Below, piece by piece: positions 35,562 to 43,927 of a stretch of DNA of 64,000 bases (position 1 is its first letter; each line of letters begins with the position of its first letter). This DNA is from Rhodopseudomonas_A palustris_F. Lineage in GTDB: Bacteria; Pseudomonadota; Alphaproteobacteria; Rhizobiales; Xanthobacteraceae. A program made the position numbers and the translations under genes. The notes beneath the pieces were generated by a model. The model did no database searches, was not told the origin of the DNA, and saw only the letters and a program-made list of their open reading frames with translations. Location: assembly GCF_000013745.1 (NCBI RefSeq), contig NC_007925.1, positions 1,984,001-2,048,000 of the forward strand. The letters run 5' to 3'.

Positions 35562-35861
35562 TCCGTCCGCCGTTCGAGCAGTCGCGTACGCGCGTCATTT
35601 TGTGGCATACCAGATGCCACGGCGTCAAGGCGCGCCCGGGGGTGTGGGCGAAGGTCGCGTTGGCAAGTCGCGGATTGGTGATCTAAATCAACTGCGACAC
35701 CGAGCGGCCGTGGAAAGCACTGCGAGACCATGATCGTCGGGTTATGAGACTGGCATCAAAGCGAAACGAAGGCTCAAATTTTCCGATGTAGAGCGTGTCG
35801 GGATATTCGATTTTCAGATTCAGCCCAGCCACGCATTCGAAATTTTAGCCGGGGACACGCG
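35562..35861. other. Divergent intergenic region, GntR / kup
   Basis: 300 bases without a supported gene. The left part contains the GntR palindrome (35602-35620). The right part, before kup, is AT-richer with TTTTCAG and AAATTTT stretches; I see no clear riboswitch or known potassium-control element there. Confidence 0.5.
35602..35620. promoter_or_regulatory. Candidate GntR/FCD operator
   Basis: Perfect inverted repeat GTGGCAT-ACCAG-ATGCCAC, centred 50 bases upstream of the GntR gene. Length, symmetry and position fit a FadR/FCD-type operator for self-regulation. I found no second copy before frc or tctC. Confidence 0.65.
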
Positions 35862-37724
35862 ATGAGCCAGAACACCAAGGGCGCCGGATTGCTGATCAGC
35901 GCGATCGGCGTCGTCTATGGCGACATCGGCACCAGCCCGCTTTACGCGTTGAAGGAAACCTTTGCCGGCCACCATCCGATCGCGGTGACCCCCGACAACG
36001 TATTCGGCGTGCTGTCGCTGGTGTTCTGGACGGTGATGCTGCTGGTCACGGTGAAATACGTCATCGTCATCATGCGCGCCGACAACCACGGCGAGGGCGG
36101 CAGCCTGGCATTGCTGGCGTTGGTCACCGAACTGACCCGGGGTTATCGCGTCTACTATCCGTTGATGCTGCTCGGCGTGATCGCGGCGGCGCTGTTCTAC
36201 GGCGACAGCATGATCACGCCGGCGATCTCGGTGCTCAGCGCGGTCGAGGGCCTCGAAGTGGTGACGCCGAGGCTGACGCCCTACGTGGTGCCGATCACCG
36301 CGGTGGTGCTGACCGGCCTGTTCATGATCCAGAAGCGCGGCACCGGGCTGGTCGGCAAGCTGTTCGGCCCGGTGATGTGCCTTTGGTTCTTGGTGCTGGC
36401 CTTGCTCGGCATCGTCAATATCGTCGCAGCCCCGCACGTGCTGGGCGCGATCAATCCGATTTACGCGGCAGACTTCATCGTCAAGCATCCGATGATGAGC
36501 TTTTTTGCGCTGGGCTCGATCGTGCTGGCGGTCACCGGCGGCGAGGCGCTGTACACCGACATGGGCCATTTCGGCCGCTTCCCGATCCGGGTGGCGTGGT
36601 TCGCGCTGGTGCTGCCGGCGCTGCTGTTGAACTATTTCGGCCAGGGCGCGCTGTTGCTCAGCGATCCCAGCGCGATCCAGAATCCGTTCTTCCGGCAAGT
36701 TCCGGAATGGATGGTGGTGCCGATGGTCGGGCTTGCCACCTGCGCCACGGTGATCGCCTCGCAGGCGGTGATCTCCGGCGCCTACTCGGTGGCGCGCCAG
36801 GCGATTCAATTGGGATTGCTACCGCGGATGACCATCGTCCACACCTCCGGCGAGGAGGAGGGGCAAATCTATATTCCGTTCACCAACTGGACGCTGTACA
36901 TCGCGGTGATGGCGCTGGTGATCGGCTTCCAGTCGTCGAGCAATCTCGCCGCCGCCTACGGCATCGCCGTCACCGGCACCATGATGATCGACACCATCCT
37001 GGTCGCCTTCGTGATGGCGCTGATGTGGCGCTGGCATTGGATCGCCGTGGCGGCGGTGGCGGGCACGCTGCTGTTGGTCGATCTCGCCTTCTTCTTCGCC
37101 AACATCATCAAGGTGGCGCAGGGCGGCTGGTTTCCGCTGTTCATCGGCGTGCTGTCGTTCACGGTGTTGACCACGTGGCGGCGCGGCCGCGAATTGGTGC
37201 GCAATCAGGTCAAGAAACTGGCGGTGCCGCTCGACGTGGTGATGCGCGCGCTCGGCCCCAACGTGTCGCGGGCGCGCGGCACCGCGGTGTTTCTCACCGC
37301 CGCGACCGACGGCGTGCCGCCGGCGCTATTGCACAATCTGAAGCACAACCAGACCGTTCACCAGCGCGTCGTGTTGGCGACGGTGATGACCGCGGACACG
37401 CCTTACGTTCCCGACAGCGAGCGCGTCACCATGACCGATCTCGGCGACGGCTTCCATCGGCTGATCATCCGCTACGGCTTCATGCAGACCCCCGACGTGC
37501 CGGCGGCGCTGGAATTGTGCAAGGCGTTCGGTCAGGAGTTCAACATGATGGCGACGTCGTTCTTCCTCAGTCGCGAGACTTACGTGCCGAGCCTCAATCC
37601 CGGCATGGCGCATTGGCGGGAGCGGCTGTTCACTTTCATGACGCTGAACGCCACGCGGGCCACCATCTTTTTCAAGATCCCCACCGACCGGGTGGTCGAA
37701 TTGGGCACCCAGCTGGAAATCTGA
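35862..37724 (+). CDS. kup: Kup-family potassium uptake protein
   Basis: 620 residues: about 12 transmembrane helices (1-430) and a cytoplasmic C-terminal domain. The N-terminus GVVYGDIGTSPLYALKETF is the Kup/HAK signature, with ADNHGEGGSLALLALV and YGDSMITPAISVLSAVEGLE following. Known role: K+/H+ symport. The C-terminal part (VPRDxxER-like: TPYVPDSERV) is usual. No potassium-sensor genes are adjacent; it is monocistronic. Confidence 0.96.
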   Translation: MSQNTKGAGLLISAIGVVYGDIGTSPLYALKETFAGHHPIAVTPDNVFGVLSLVFWTVMLLVTVKYVIVIMRADNHGEGGSLALLALVTELTRGYRVYYPLMLLGVIAAALFYGDSMITPAISVLSAVEGLEVVTPRLTPYVVPITAVVLTGLFMIQKRGTGLVGKLFGPVMCLWFLVLALLGIVNIVAAPHVLGAINPIYAADFIVKHPMMSFFALGSIVLAVTGGEALYTDMGHFGRFPIRVAWFALVLPALLLNYFGQGALLLSDPSAIQNPFFRQVPEWMVVPMVGLATCATVIASQAVISGAYSVARQAIQLGLLPRMTIVHTSGEEEGQIYIPFTNWTLYIAVMALVIGFQSSSNLAAAYGIAVTGTMMIDTILVAFVMALMWRWHWIAVAAVAGTLLLVDLAFFFANIIKVAQGGWFPLFIGVLSFTVLTTWRRGRELVRNQVKKLAVPLDVVMRALGPNVSRARGTAVFLTAATDGVPPALLHNLKHNQTVHQRVVLATVMTADTPYVPDSERVTMTDLGDGFHRLIIRYGFMQTPDVPAALELCKAFGQEFNMMATSFFLSRETYVPSLNPGMAHWRERLFTFMTLNATRATIFFKIPTDRVVELGTQLEI

Positions 37725-37814
37725 GACGGCGCTCCGCAATCGGCGATGTGAACAGCGCCCTCAATCCGATCTGATACACTCCACCTCGAACGCATTCAGT
37801 GGAGGTTTGAGTCG

Positions 37815-38699
37815 ATGAAGATCGGTGTGATCGGGCTGGGGCAGATGGGCGTCGGCATGGCGGCGTCGCTGTTGAAGGCGGGGCACGAGGTGACCGTCTA
37901 CAACCGCAGCCGTGCCAAGGCCGATGCGCTGGCCGAGCAGGGCGCCCATGTGGCTGGCAGCGTCGCCGAGGCGTGCCGCGGCGACGCGGTGCTCACCATG
38001 CTGGCCAACGACGCCGCCGTCGAAGCCGTGCTCGGCGGCGAGCAGGGTGTGCTGGCGGCTCTTGCCAACACCGCGGTGCATATCTCCTCGAGTACGATCA
38101 GCGTCAAATTGGCCGAACGGCTGACCGCCGACCACCAGGCGGCCGGCCAGCTTTTCCTGGCGGCGCCGGTGTTCGGGCGGCCCGAGGTCGCCGCCGTCGG
38201 CGAGTTGGCGGTGGTGGCCGCCGGCAGCGAAGCCGCGCTCGCCGCCGCAAAGCCGGCGCTGGATGCGATCGGCAAACGCACCTTCGTGATCTCGCCGACG
38301 CCGAAGGCCGCGAGCTTGGTGAAGCTCAGCGGCAATTTTCTGATCGCCTCGGTGATCGAATCGCTCGGCGAGGCGATGGCGCTGGTCGCCAAGGACGGCA
38401 TCGATCGCCAACAATATCTCGAGATCCTCACCTCGACGCTATTCGGCGCGCCGGTCTACAAGACCTACGGCAAGCTGATCGCCGATGGAAAATTCGAGCC
38501 GGCCGGATTTGCGGCGCCGCTGGGCTACAAGGATGTCAGTCTGGTGCTGGCCGCCGCCGGCGATTTGCAGGTGCCGATGCCGGTAGCCAGCCTGTTGCGC
38601 GACCGCTTTCTTGCGCTGCTGGCGCAAGGTGGCGAACACCTCGATTGGTCGGCGATCGGCGGGTTGGCCGCGCGCGATTCAGGCGCAACCGAACGATGA
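37815..38699 (+). CDS. Beta-hydroxyacid dehydrogenase-family NAD(P) oxidoreductase
   Basis: 294 residues. The N-terminal NAD-binding motif GLGQMGVGMAASLLKAGHEVTVYNRS is typical of 3-hydroxyisobutyrate/tartronate semialdehyde/glyoxylate reductases; NRS indicates NADP preference. The catalytic lysine lies in KLSGNFLIAS (about 176). The central substrate motif, usually DAPVSGG, reads AAPVFGRPEVA, the form seen in the NAD-binding GLYR/imine-reductase-like branch. Good RBS (GGAGG, 37801-37805). The true substrate is unknown. It borders the decayed peptide locus. Confidence 0.88.
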   Translation: MKIGVIGLGQMGVGMAASLLKAGHEVTVYNRSRAKADALAEQGAHVAGSVAEACRGDAVLTMLANDAAVEAVLGGEQGVLAALANTAVHISSSTISVKLAERLTADHQAAGQLFLAAPVFGRPEVAAVGELAVVAAGSEAALAAAKPALDAIGKRTFVISPTPKAASLVKLSGNFLIASVIESLGEAMALVAKDGIDRQQYLEILTSTLFGAPVYKTYGKLIADGKFEPAGFAAPLGYKDVSLVLAAAGDLQVPMPVASLLRDRFLALLAQGGEHLDWSAIGGLAARDSGATER

Positions 38700-38731
38700 T
38701 GGCTGCGCTCGCCGCGAGGTCAGTACGCTGA

Positions 38732-39300
38732 TCACCAAGGCCGCGGATCGCACGGCAACCATGCCGCCGTCGCGATCCGCCGACCCGCGACGGCGAAGCT
38801 GCCGCGCAGCAACGGCAGCAGCTCCGCAAACGGCAGATCGTTTCGCCTCGGCTGCGCACAGAAACGACCGCTTGGTAAGTCGAAGCGAAGGGCGACGTCG
38901 CAAAAATCCAGGAACTGGCGCGCGAGCGGATAGTAGCATTTGTAGACGCTCTCCTTGGCCGAAAGACTGAGGGCGTCCCAATGCTCTGCACCGCACGATT
39001 GTCAGCGAGGCCAGCATTGTCGTTCCTCCGCAGAACAGACGTGGTCCTGCAGCGCGACTTCCAACGCCCGGTTCTGCTCCACGTCGATTCCGATCGATCG
39101 CAGATGTCGCGCTTGCGCGACGGCGACCGCGCAATAGTCCGCGTCATGGCTGATGCTGCCGCAGACGCCGGCCGGCCAGGACGAAAGACGATCCGGACGC
39201 GCGGGGATCGGAGTTGCTGGATGTCCCATGATCCGCAACGCGGCGCGGGCACAATTGCGTCCGGCCGTGAATTCACGGACTCGGCAGGGCGCGGTCTGAT
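38732..39300 (-). pseudogene. Phosphopantetheinyl transferase (EntD/Sfp type), disrupted
   Basis: Recognisable parts in one frame: VREFTAGRNCARAAL, SSWPAGVCGSISHD, SIGIDVEQN (the Mg2+-binding G-I-D-V-E), then CSAEERQCWPR, an in-frame TGA (39002-39004), then SLSAKESVYKCYYPL, which carries the conserved KExxYK. The homologous sequence on both sides of the stop is in the same frame, so it is a nonsense mutation and not a frameshift. The N-terminal part is missing and replaced by the sbnB fragment at about 39275-39325. Known role: loads the 4'-phosphopantetheine arm on peptide carrier proteins. Truncated at both levels, so probably inactive. Confidence 0.8.
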
Positions 39301-39720
39301 CGTGTCGATCATTGCTTCCGCCGCCAGCACCGCCGAGGCTGCGGTGCGCACCGCGCTGATGATCGAAGCTTCCAGAATCGCAAACGGAAATCCGGTATCG
39401 CGCCGATTGAGGATCAGCACGGCGGAGGCCCGCGGCATGCCCGCGGCAACGGTTTCGGGCCAACTCGCGATCCATTTCAGTCCGGCCACCGGCTGCTCGT
39501 CGTGCAGATCGGCGGCAAGCGCGATGATGCGGTCGGTGGGCCGATCATCGAACCGCAGGAAGTGGCTGCGCGGATTGCTGGCGCGCCCTTCGGCGTGCGC
39601 CAGATAGGCGTCGCGCACCACGTCGACCATTTCCGGCAGCGCCTCGGCCAGGATCGCCGAGACGGCGCTTCCGGGCACCACGCCGAAGGCAAAGCGATCG
39701 CTAGGTACCAAACAGGTCAT
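39300..39720 (-). pseudogene. sbnB: SbnB-like N-(carboxyethyl)diaminopropionate dehydrogenase, N-terminal fragment
   Basis: Begins at ATG 39720, overlapping the sbnA end by 20 bases. Residues 1-140 match the N-terminal part of SbnB/ornithine cyclodeaminase-like enzymes: NPRSHFLRFDDRPTDRIIALAAD, VAGLKWIASWPETV, RASAVLILNRRDTGFPFAILEAS and ISAVRTAASAVLAAEAM. Homology stops at about 39310; the expected 190 or so further residues with the NAD-binding domain are absent, and phosphopantetheinyl transferase sequence begins in another frame. A deletion fused the two genes. Known role: second step of L-2,3-diaminopropionate synthesis. Confidence 0.8.
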
Positions 39721-40721
39721 CGTGGATATCCAGTTGGTTGGCGTCGGTGGGCTCCAGCGGGCAATTGCTTTCCAACAAGCCGGGGAAGCGCTCTCGCACC
39801 CAATCGTCGTCGTAAATCGTATCGACGTAGTGGTCGCCGAGATCGGGTGAAACCGCGACCACGCAGGCGCTGCTCGGAATCCGGCGTCCGCGCTTCGCAA
39901 CAGCAGCCAGAACGGTGCCGGTCGAACCGCCGACCAGCAGGCCGCGCGCCGCGATCCGGCGGCACATTGCGATGGTGTCGCGCTCAGACACGTACACCAG
40001 TTCGTCCATCGCGCTAGCGTCGGCGATCTCTGGACGTCGGCTGGTTCCCAAACCGGGAATGTGACGTTTGCTCGGCTTGCTGCCGAAGGTGATCGAGCCC
40101 ACCGCGTCGAACCGCGACGATCCGGGTGGTCGGCGACGCCCGTCGCAAATAGCGTGAGACGCCGCCGAGCGTCCCGGTGGTGCCAGCGCCCAGAAAGACG
40201 TAGTCGGGCCGGGGGAAGGCCTGCAGGATCTCGGGACCGGTGAATCGCTCATGCGCCCCGGGATTGTCGGGGTTGGCGTATTGGTTGAGCCAGATCAGAT
40301 CGGGGTCCTGCTGCAGTCGGCTCCTGATGTAGGCGATCCGGCTGGCCAGATAGCCGCCATTGTCGTCGGGCCAGGTGACCATCGCGACCTCCGCCCCATA
40401 GGCCCGCATCAGTTTGTAGGTTTGCGGCGACAGGTTCGGCTCGCTCACGCAGGTGAAATGGTAGTTGCGCTCCGCCGCAATAGCGCTGAGCGCGAGGCCC
40501 AAATTGCCCGACGAACTCTCGATCAAGCGCGAACCGGCTTGCAACTGCCCGGACCATTCCATCTGTTCGATCATGTGGCGGGCCGTCTTGGTCTTGATCG
40601 ACGTCCCGAGACTGAAGCCCTCGATCTTCAAATGCACATTGATACCGAGGCCGGGGACCAAGAACGGAATACTAACGAACACATCCCCGAGAATTAGTTC
40701 ACTTGGGCGTTTGGCGAGCAT
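39701..40721 (-). pseudogene. sbnA: SbnA-like cysteine synthase-fold enzyme, frameshifted
   Basis: PLP enzyme for L-2,3-diaminopropionate synthesis (O-phosphoserine + glutamate in SbnA). ATG 40721 with GGGGGGAG upstream. The first part has KIEGFSLGTSIKTKTARHMI (PLP lysine in SIKTKTA), ESSSGNLGLAL and GAGTTGTLGGVSRYL. After TRIVAV the frame breaks: one extra base at about 40109-40112 (GGTTCGACG where GGTCGACG is expected). The family continues in the shifted frame with DAVGSITFG and ends LDIHDDLFGT at 39701. Restoring one base gives a full-length enzyme of about 340 residues, so the mutation is recent or a sequencing error. Confidence 0.82.
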
Positions 40722-40792
40722 GGACTCCCCCCGCGATATGCGTTAAGTATACTCAACTCCAGATAGTAGTTAGATAGAGGTGCTACCTCGAA

Positions 40793-41836
40793 GTGGAGCT
40801 GGCGCAATCTTGCGAACCGCTCCGCATCACCAATGCGATCGAGGAACTGGTGCGGCAACATGGAGTCGAACTGCTGCGCAATCAATATGGGCCGACCGAA
40901 ACCCATGTCGTCACCGATCGGCTGCTTGGCGGCGATCCCGCTGGCTGGCCGCGTTCCCCACCGATCGGCCGCCCGATCGATGGCGCGCAAGCCTTGATCC
41001 TGGACCATGGTCTCGACCTGGTGCCGTTCGGAGTGCCGGGCGAGTTGTATATCGGCGGTAGCTGTCTTGCCCGCGGTTACGCCGCGCATTCGGATTGGAC
41101 CGCCGAGCGATTTCTGCCCAACCCGTATTCTGCCATTCCCGGCGCGCGGATGTATCGAACAGGTGATATCGCGCAATGGCGCAGCGATGGCGAGATCGCG
41201 TTTCTCGGTCGCGCCGACAATCAGGTGAAGATCCGCGGCTATCGCGTCGAAATCGGCGAGGTCTCGACCGTGCTCGCCAACCATCCCGCAGTGCGACAGG
41301 CCGCTGTGTGGGTCGCGATCGATCCGATCGGCAGCCGCAGCCTGGTGGCCGGCGTCACCGCCGAACCGGGCCCACCTGCCGCCGACGCCGATGAGCTGCG
41401 CAATTACTGCCGCTCGCGGCTGCCAGACTACATGGTGCCGGCGCGTTTTGTCGTCGTCGATCACCTGCCGCTGACGCATAGCGGCAAGCTCGATCGGGCG
41501 CGGCTGCCGGCTCTGCAGCGCGTCGCGGCGGTTTCGGCCCGCGCGACGACGGCGCCGCAAACGCCGAACGAAAAACTGCTGGCGACGATCTGGAGCGACA
41601 TCCTGCCGCCCGGCGAGTTCGGCGTTCAGGACAATTTCTTCGATCTCGGCGGTCACTCGCTGATGGCGACGCAGATGGTGTCGCGGATTCGCGCCGAGTT
41701 CGGTCTGGAATTGCCGCTGCGCGCGGTGTTCGAGCGGCCGACGATCGCGGCATTGGCACAGCACCTGTTCGAACTGCAGGCGAAACGTCTCGATCAGACG
41801 CAATTGGAGACGTTGCTCGCCGAAATCGGCGATTGA
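40793..41836 (+). pseudogene. NRPS fragment: C-terminal part of an adenylation domain plus carrier domain
   Basis: 347 codons open from a GTG with no good RBS. Visible core motifs: A5 NQYGPTE, A6 GELYIGGSCLARGY, A7 YRTGD, A8 GRADNQVKIRGYRVEIGE, A10 SGKLD, and a carrier domain with phosphopantetheine Ser in DNFFDLGGHSLMA. Everything before A4/A5 is missing, including the ATP-binding P-loop (A3) and any condensation domain, so it cannot activate an amino acid. The homology begins abruptly near 40800 (CEPLRITNAIEEL), 71 bases from the divergent sbnA start. The residual ORF may still be translated. Confidence 0.85.
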
Positions 41837-41864
41837 CTTTGGCGACTGAAACAGAGGGCAGGCG

Positions 41865-42083
41865 ATGAGGCAGGACGAGGACGACAACCGGCAATATGCC
41901 GCGGTGAAGAACCCGGAAGAGCAATATTCGATCTGGCCGATCGATCAGCCGGTCCCGGCGGGCTGGACAGCCGCGGGGTGCACCGGCAGCAAGCAGCACT
42001 GCTTGTCCTTCATCAAGGAGGTCTGGACCGACATGCGTCCGCTCAGCCTGCGCGGGCAGCTTGGTCGAAGCGCAGGAGGCTGA
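41865..42083 (+). CDS. MbtH-like protein
   Basis: 72 residues. Diagnostic motifs: NPEEQYSIWP, PAGW and the C-terminal EVWTDMRPLSLR. MbtH proteins bind and activate adenylation domains of NRPSs. It lies 28 bases after the NRPS fragment, in operon with the thioesterase, whose RBS (AGGAGG) is inside its last codons. The ORF is intact although its partner A domain is truncated, so it may be a leftover or serve another NRPS elsewhere. Confidence 0.9.
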   Translation: MRQDEDDNRQYAAVKNPEEQYSIWPIDQPVPAGWTAAGCTGSKQHCLSFIKEVWTDMRPLSLRGQLGRSAGG

Positions 42084-42084
42084 G

Positions 42085-42867
42085 GTGCAGCGAAATTCCT
42101 CGGGCTGGATTCGCCGCAGCGGGCGCGATGCGCCGGCGCGGCTGATCTGCTTTCCCTACGCGGGCGGCAGTTGCAGTGCCTTTGGCGGATTGCAGCAACA
42201 TCTGCCGTCGATCGAGATCTGCGGCGTCCAACTGCCCGGACGGCAGGACCGCTTGGCGGAGCCGCCGCTCGACGATCTCGTGCCTTTGGTCGAGGCCCTG
42301 CTGATTGCGATGCGGCCGCTGCTGGATAAGCCGTTCGCTCTGTTCGGCTACAGCAGCGGTGCCATTCTCGCCTTCGAACTCGCCCACGCTCTGCGCGATG
42401 TCGCGGGTCCGGCGATGCGTCATTTGTTCGTCGCAGCAGCCGGGGCTCCGCAACTCGGGCTCGATCATCCGCGCATCGCCGAACTGCCGGTGCCGCAATT
42501 TCTCGCCGAATTGATCGCGCTCGGAGGTCTCCCGCCAGAGCTGGGCTCAGACCCTCATCTCGCGGACCTGGTGCTGCCGATGTTGCGGGCGGATGTCCGC
42601 TGGCACGAGAACTACGTCTTTCGGCAGCGACCGTCGTTGACCATTCCGATCACCGCGCTCGGCGGCCACGACGATCGCTTCGTCGATGTCGCGCGGTTGG
42701 CCCGGTGGCGGGATCTGACCGCCGGCCCATTCGGACTGGACCTGTTGCCCGGCGGGCATCTGTTCATCGCCGATCAGCACAAGACGGTCGCCGAACTGAT
42801 CACACGGCGCTTCCGATGCATTCAGCCGGCGAGCAATGTCTCGCGTAACGAGGTCGTCAACCGCTGA
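42085..42867 (+). CDS. Type II thioesterase (NRPS editing)
   Basis: 260-residue alpha/beta hydrolase. It starts at GTG 42085, five bases after AGGAGG. FPYAGGS forms the oxyanion region, the nucleophile is Ser90 in GYSSG, the acid is Asp196/197 in GGHDDRFV, and the base is His225 in GGHLFI. Type II thioesterases release wrong or stalled acyl groups from carrier domains. Intact; in operon with mbtH and the following stub. Confidence 0.9.
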   Translation: MQRNSSGWIRRSGRDAPARLICFPYAGGSCSAFGGLQQHLPSIEICGVQLPGRQDRLAEPPLDDLVPLVEALLIAMRPLLDKPFALFGYSSGAILAFELAHALRDVAGPAMRHLFVAAAGAPQLGLDHPRIAELPVPQFLAELIALGGLPPELGSDPHLADLVLPMLRADVRWHENYVFRQRPSLTIPITALGGHDDRFVDVARLARWRDLTAGPFGLDLLPGGHLFIADQHKTVAELITRRFRCIQPASNVSRNEVVNR

Positions 42868-42875
42868 GGGGCCGC

Positions 42876-43076
42876 ATGTCCGTCCAACCGAGGCTGAAGA
42901 TCGTCTTTCTCAGTTCCGACGACGCCCATCAGCGCTATCTGGCGGCGCAATTGCACCGCCGTTTCACGTTGCGCGGGGTGGTGGTCGAACCCGCACGCAG
43001 TCAGCGGCGGCGGATTGCCGCGCGCGGCAAATATCTCGATTGGAGCCATGTCGATCAGGCGGTGCCGGATCGATAA
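42876..43076 (+). pseudogene. Formyltransferase-like N-terminal stub, 66 codons
   Basis: ATG 42876 is eight bases after the thioesterase stop with an AGGGG RBS. The product reads LKIVFLSSDDAHQRYLAAQL and LRGVVVEP, resembling the first beta-alpha-beta of formyltransferase-fold enzymes, and then stops after 66 residues. Family members are around 250-300 residues. Probably the remnant of a tailoring enzyme whose remainder was deleted. The family assignment is tentative. Confidence 0.45.
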
Positions 43077-43149
43077 CGCCTGCGATGGTCGGAGACGAGT
43101 GCAAGTACGTCAGCGCCTCACGTTGGAGACTAAGTCGAAGTAGGTCAAT

Positions 43150-43855
43150 ATGTTGAGAGCGGGAGCCAGATTCAAATTCAGCGGACGCATTGCGGACGAC
43201 GACATTCGCCATCGCTTGCTCGGCGAAGCCAAGGACATGATCGCGCCGAGCTATGTCACCGTGCCCGGAGGACAGAAGGTGCCGCAATACGCGCCGACCG
43301 TGATCGGAACCAGCACCGCCTATGATCCGGCCACCGACTGCGACGGCAACTTCATGTCGTACAAGTTCCAGCCGAACAACAATTGCTACAACTACTCGTG
43401 CAATATCGCGACCAATTCCTTCGCGCAGCCGGGTCGGATGCACGGCTTTTCTCTCCGGGCCGATGAACGGCGCCGATGTGGTGAAAGGCGCGCAGTTGGA
43501 CGGGCTGGTGCTGCTGTCGGCCACCAGCATCGCCGAGGCGACGCAACAGGCGGCCGGAAAACCGGGGCACGTCGTGGGGCTGCTGATCTCGCCGACCGAC
43601 AATTCGGTGGACTGTCCGGGGGACTACCATTGGGTTCGCTGCGACGCCTTCGGCCCGCCGATCTCGTGGTCGCAGAAGGACGGCGGCGATCAGGTCACCA
43701 ATTTCGACTTTGCCGGGGCGGCGATCAGCGACCCGGCCACGGCGAATTGGACGGTCAACCAAGGCCCGATGATCTCCGGAAGCATCGACGACGTGGTCGT
43801 CGCGTATTCGTTCTACGCCGACATGCTGGTCGGCCAGGGCGTGTCGATCATCTGA
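43150..43855 (+). pseudogene. Cys/His-domain protein (CYNY family), frameshifted
   Basis: Homologous to the C-terminal domain of the next gene. Frame 1 gives NNNCYNYS (Cys79) and FAQPGRMHG; then a run of four T (43447-43450) shifts the frame, and the family continues in frame 2 with LDGLVLLSATS, DYHWVRCDAF and ending QGVSII. Removing one T restores one ORF of about 235 residues. There is no SGRPNP domain; the N-terminus is unrelated. The Cys and the His of DYHW look like a papain-type pair, but the family is not known to me. Either a recent pseudogene or a sequencing slip. Confidence 0.6.
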
Positions 43856-43927
43856 ATCGAAACTGCCACGCGGCGATCGCCGCAATCACCGGCTCTGGTC
43901 GGAGCCGGGCATCATGAGGAGGACAAT

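Noticed and set aside
35734..35861. Riboswitch upstream of kup
   Set aside because: c-di-AMP riboswitches precede some potassium transporters, but I could not fold a matching core here and the group does not normally use them.
38536..39900. 454-codon minus-strand ORF covering sbnB and the phosphopantetheinyl transferase
   Set aside because: Only its middle part matches SbnB; beyond the junction it reads the transferase in the wrong frame, and its front is out-of-frame sbnA. It is not a real fusion protein.
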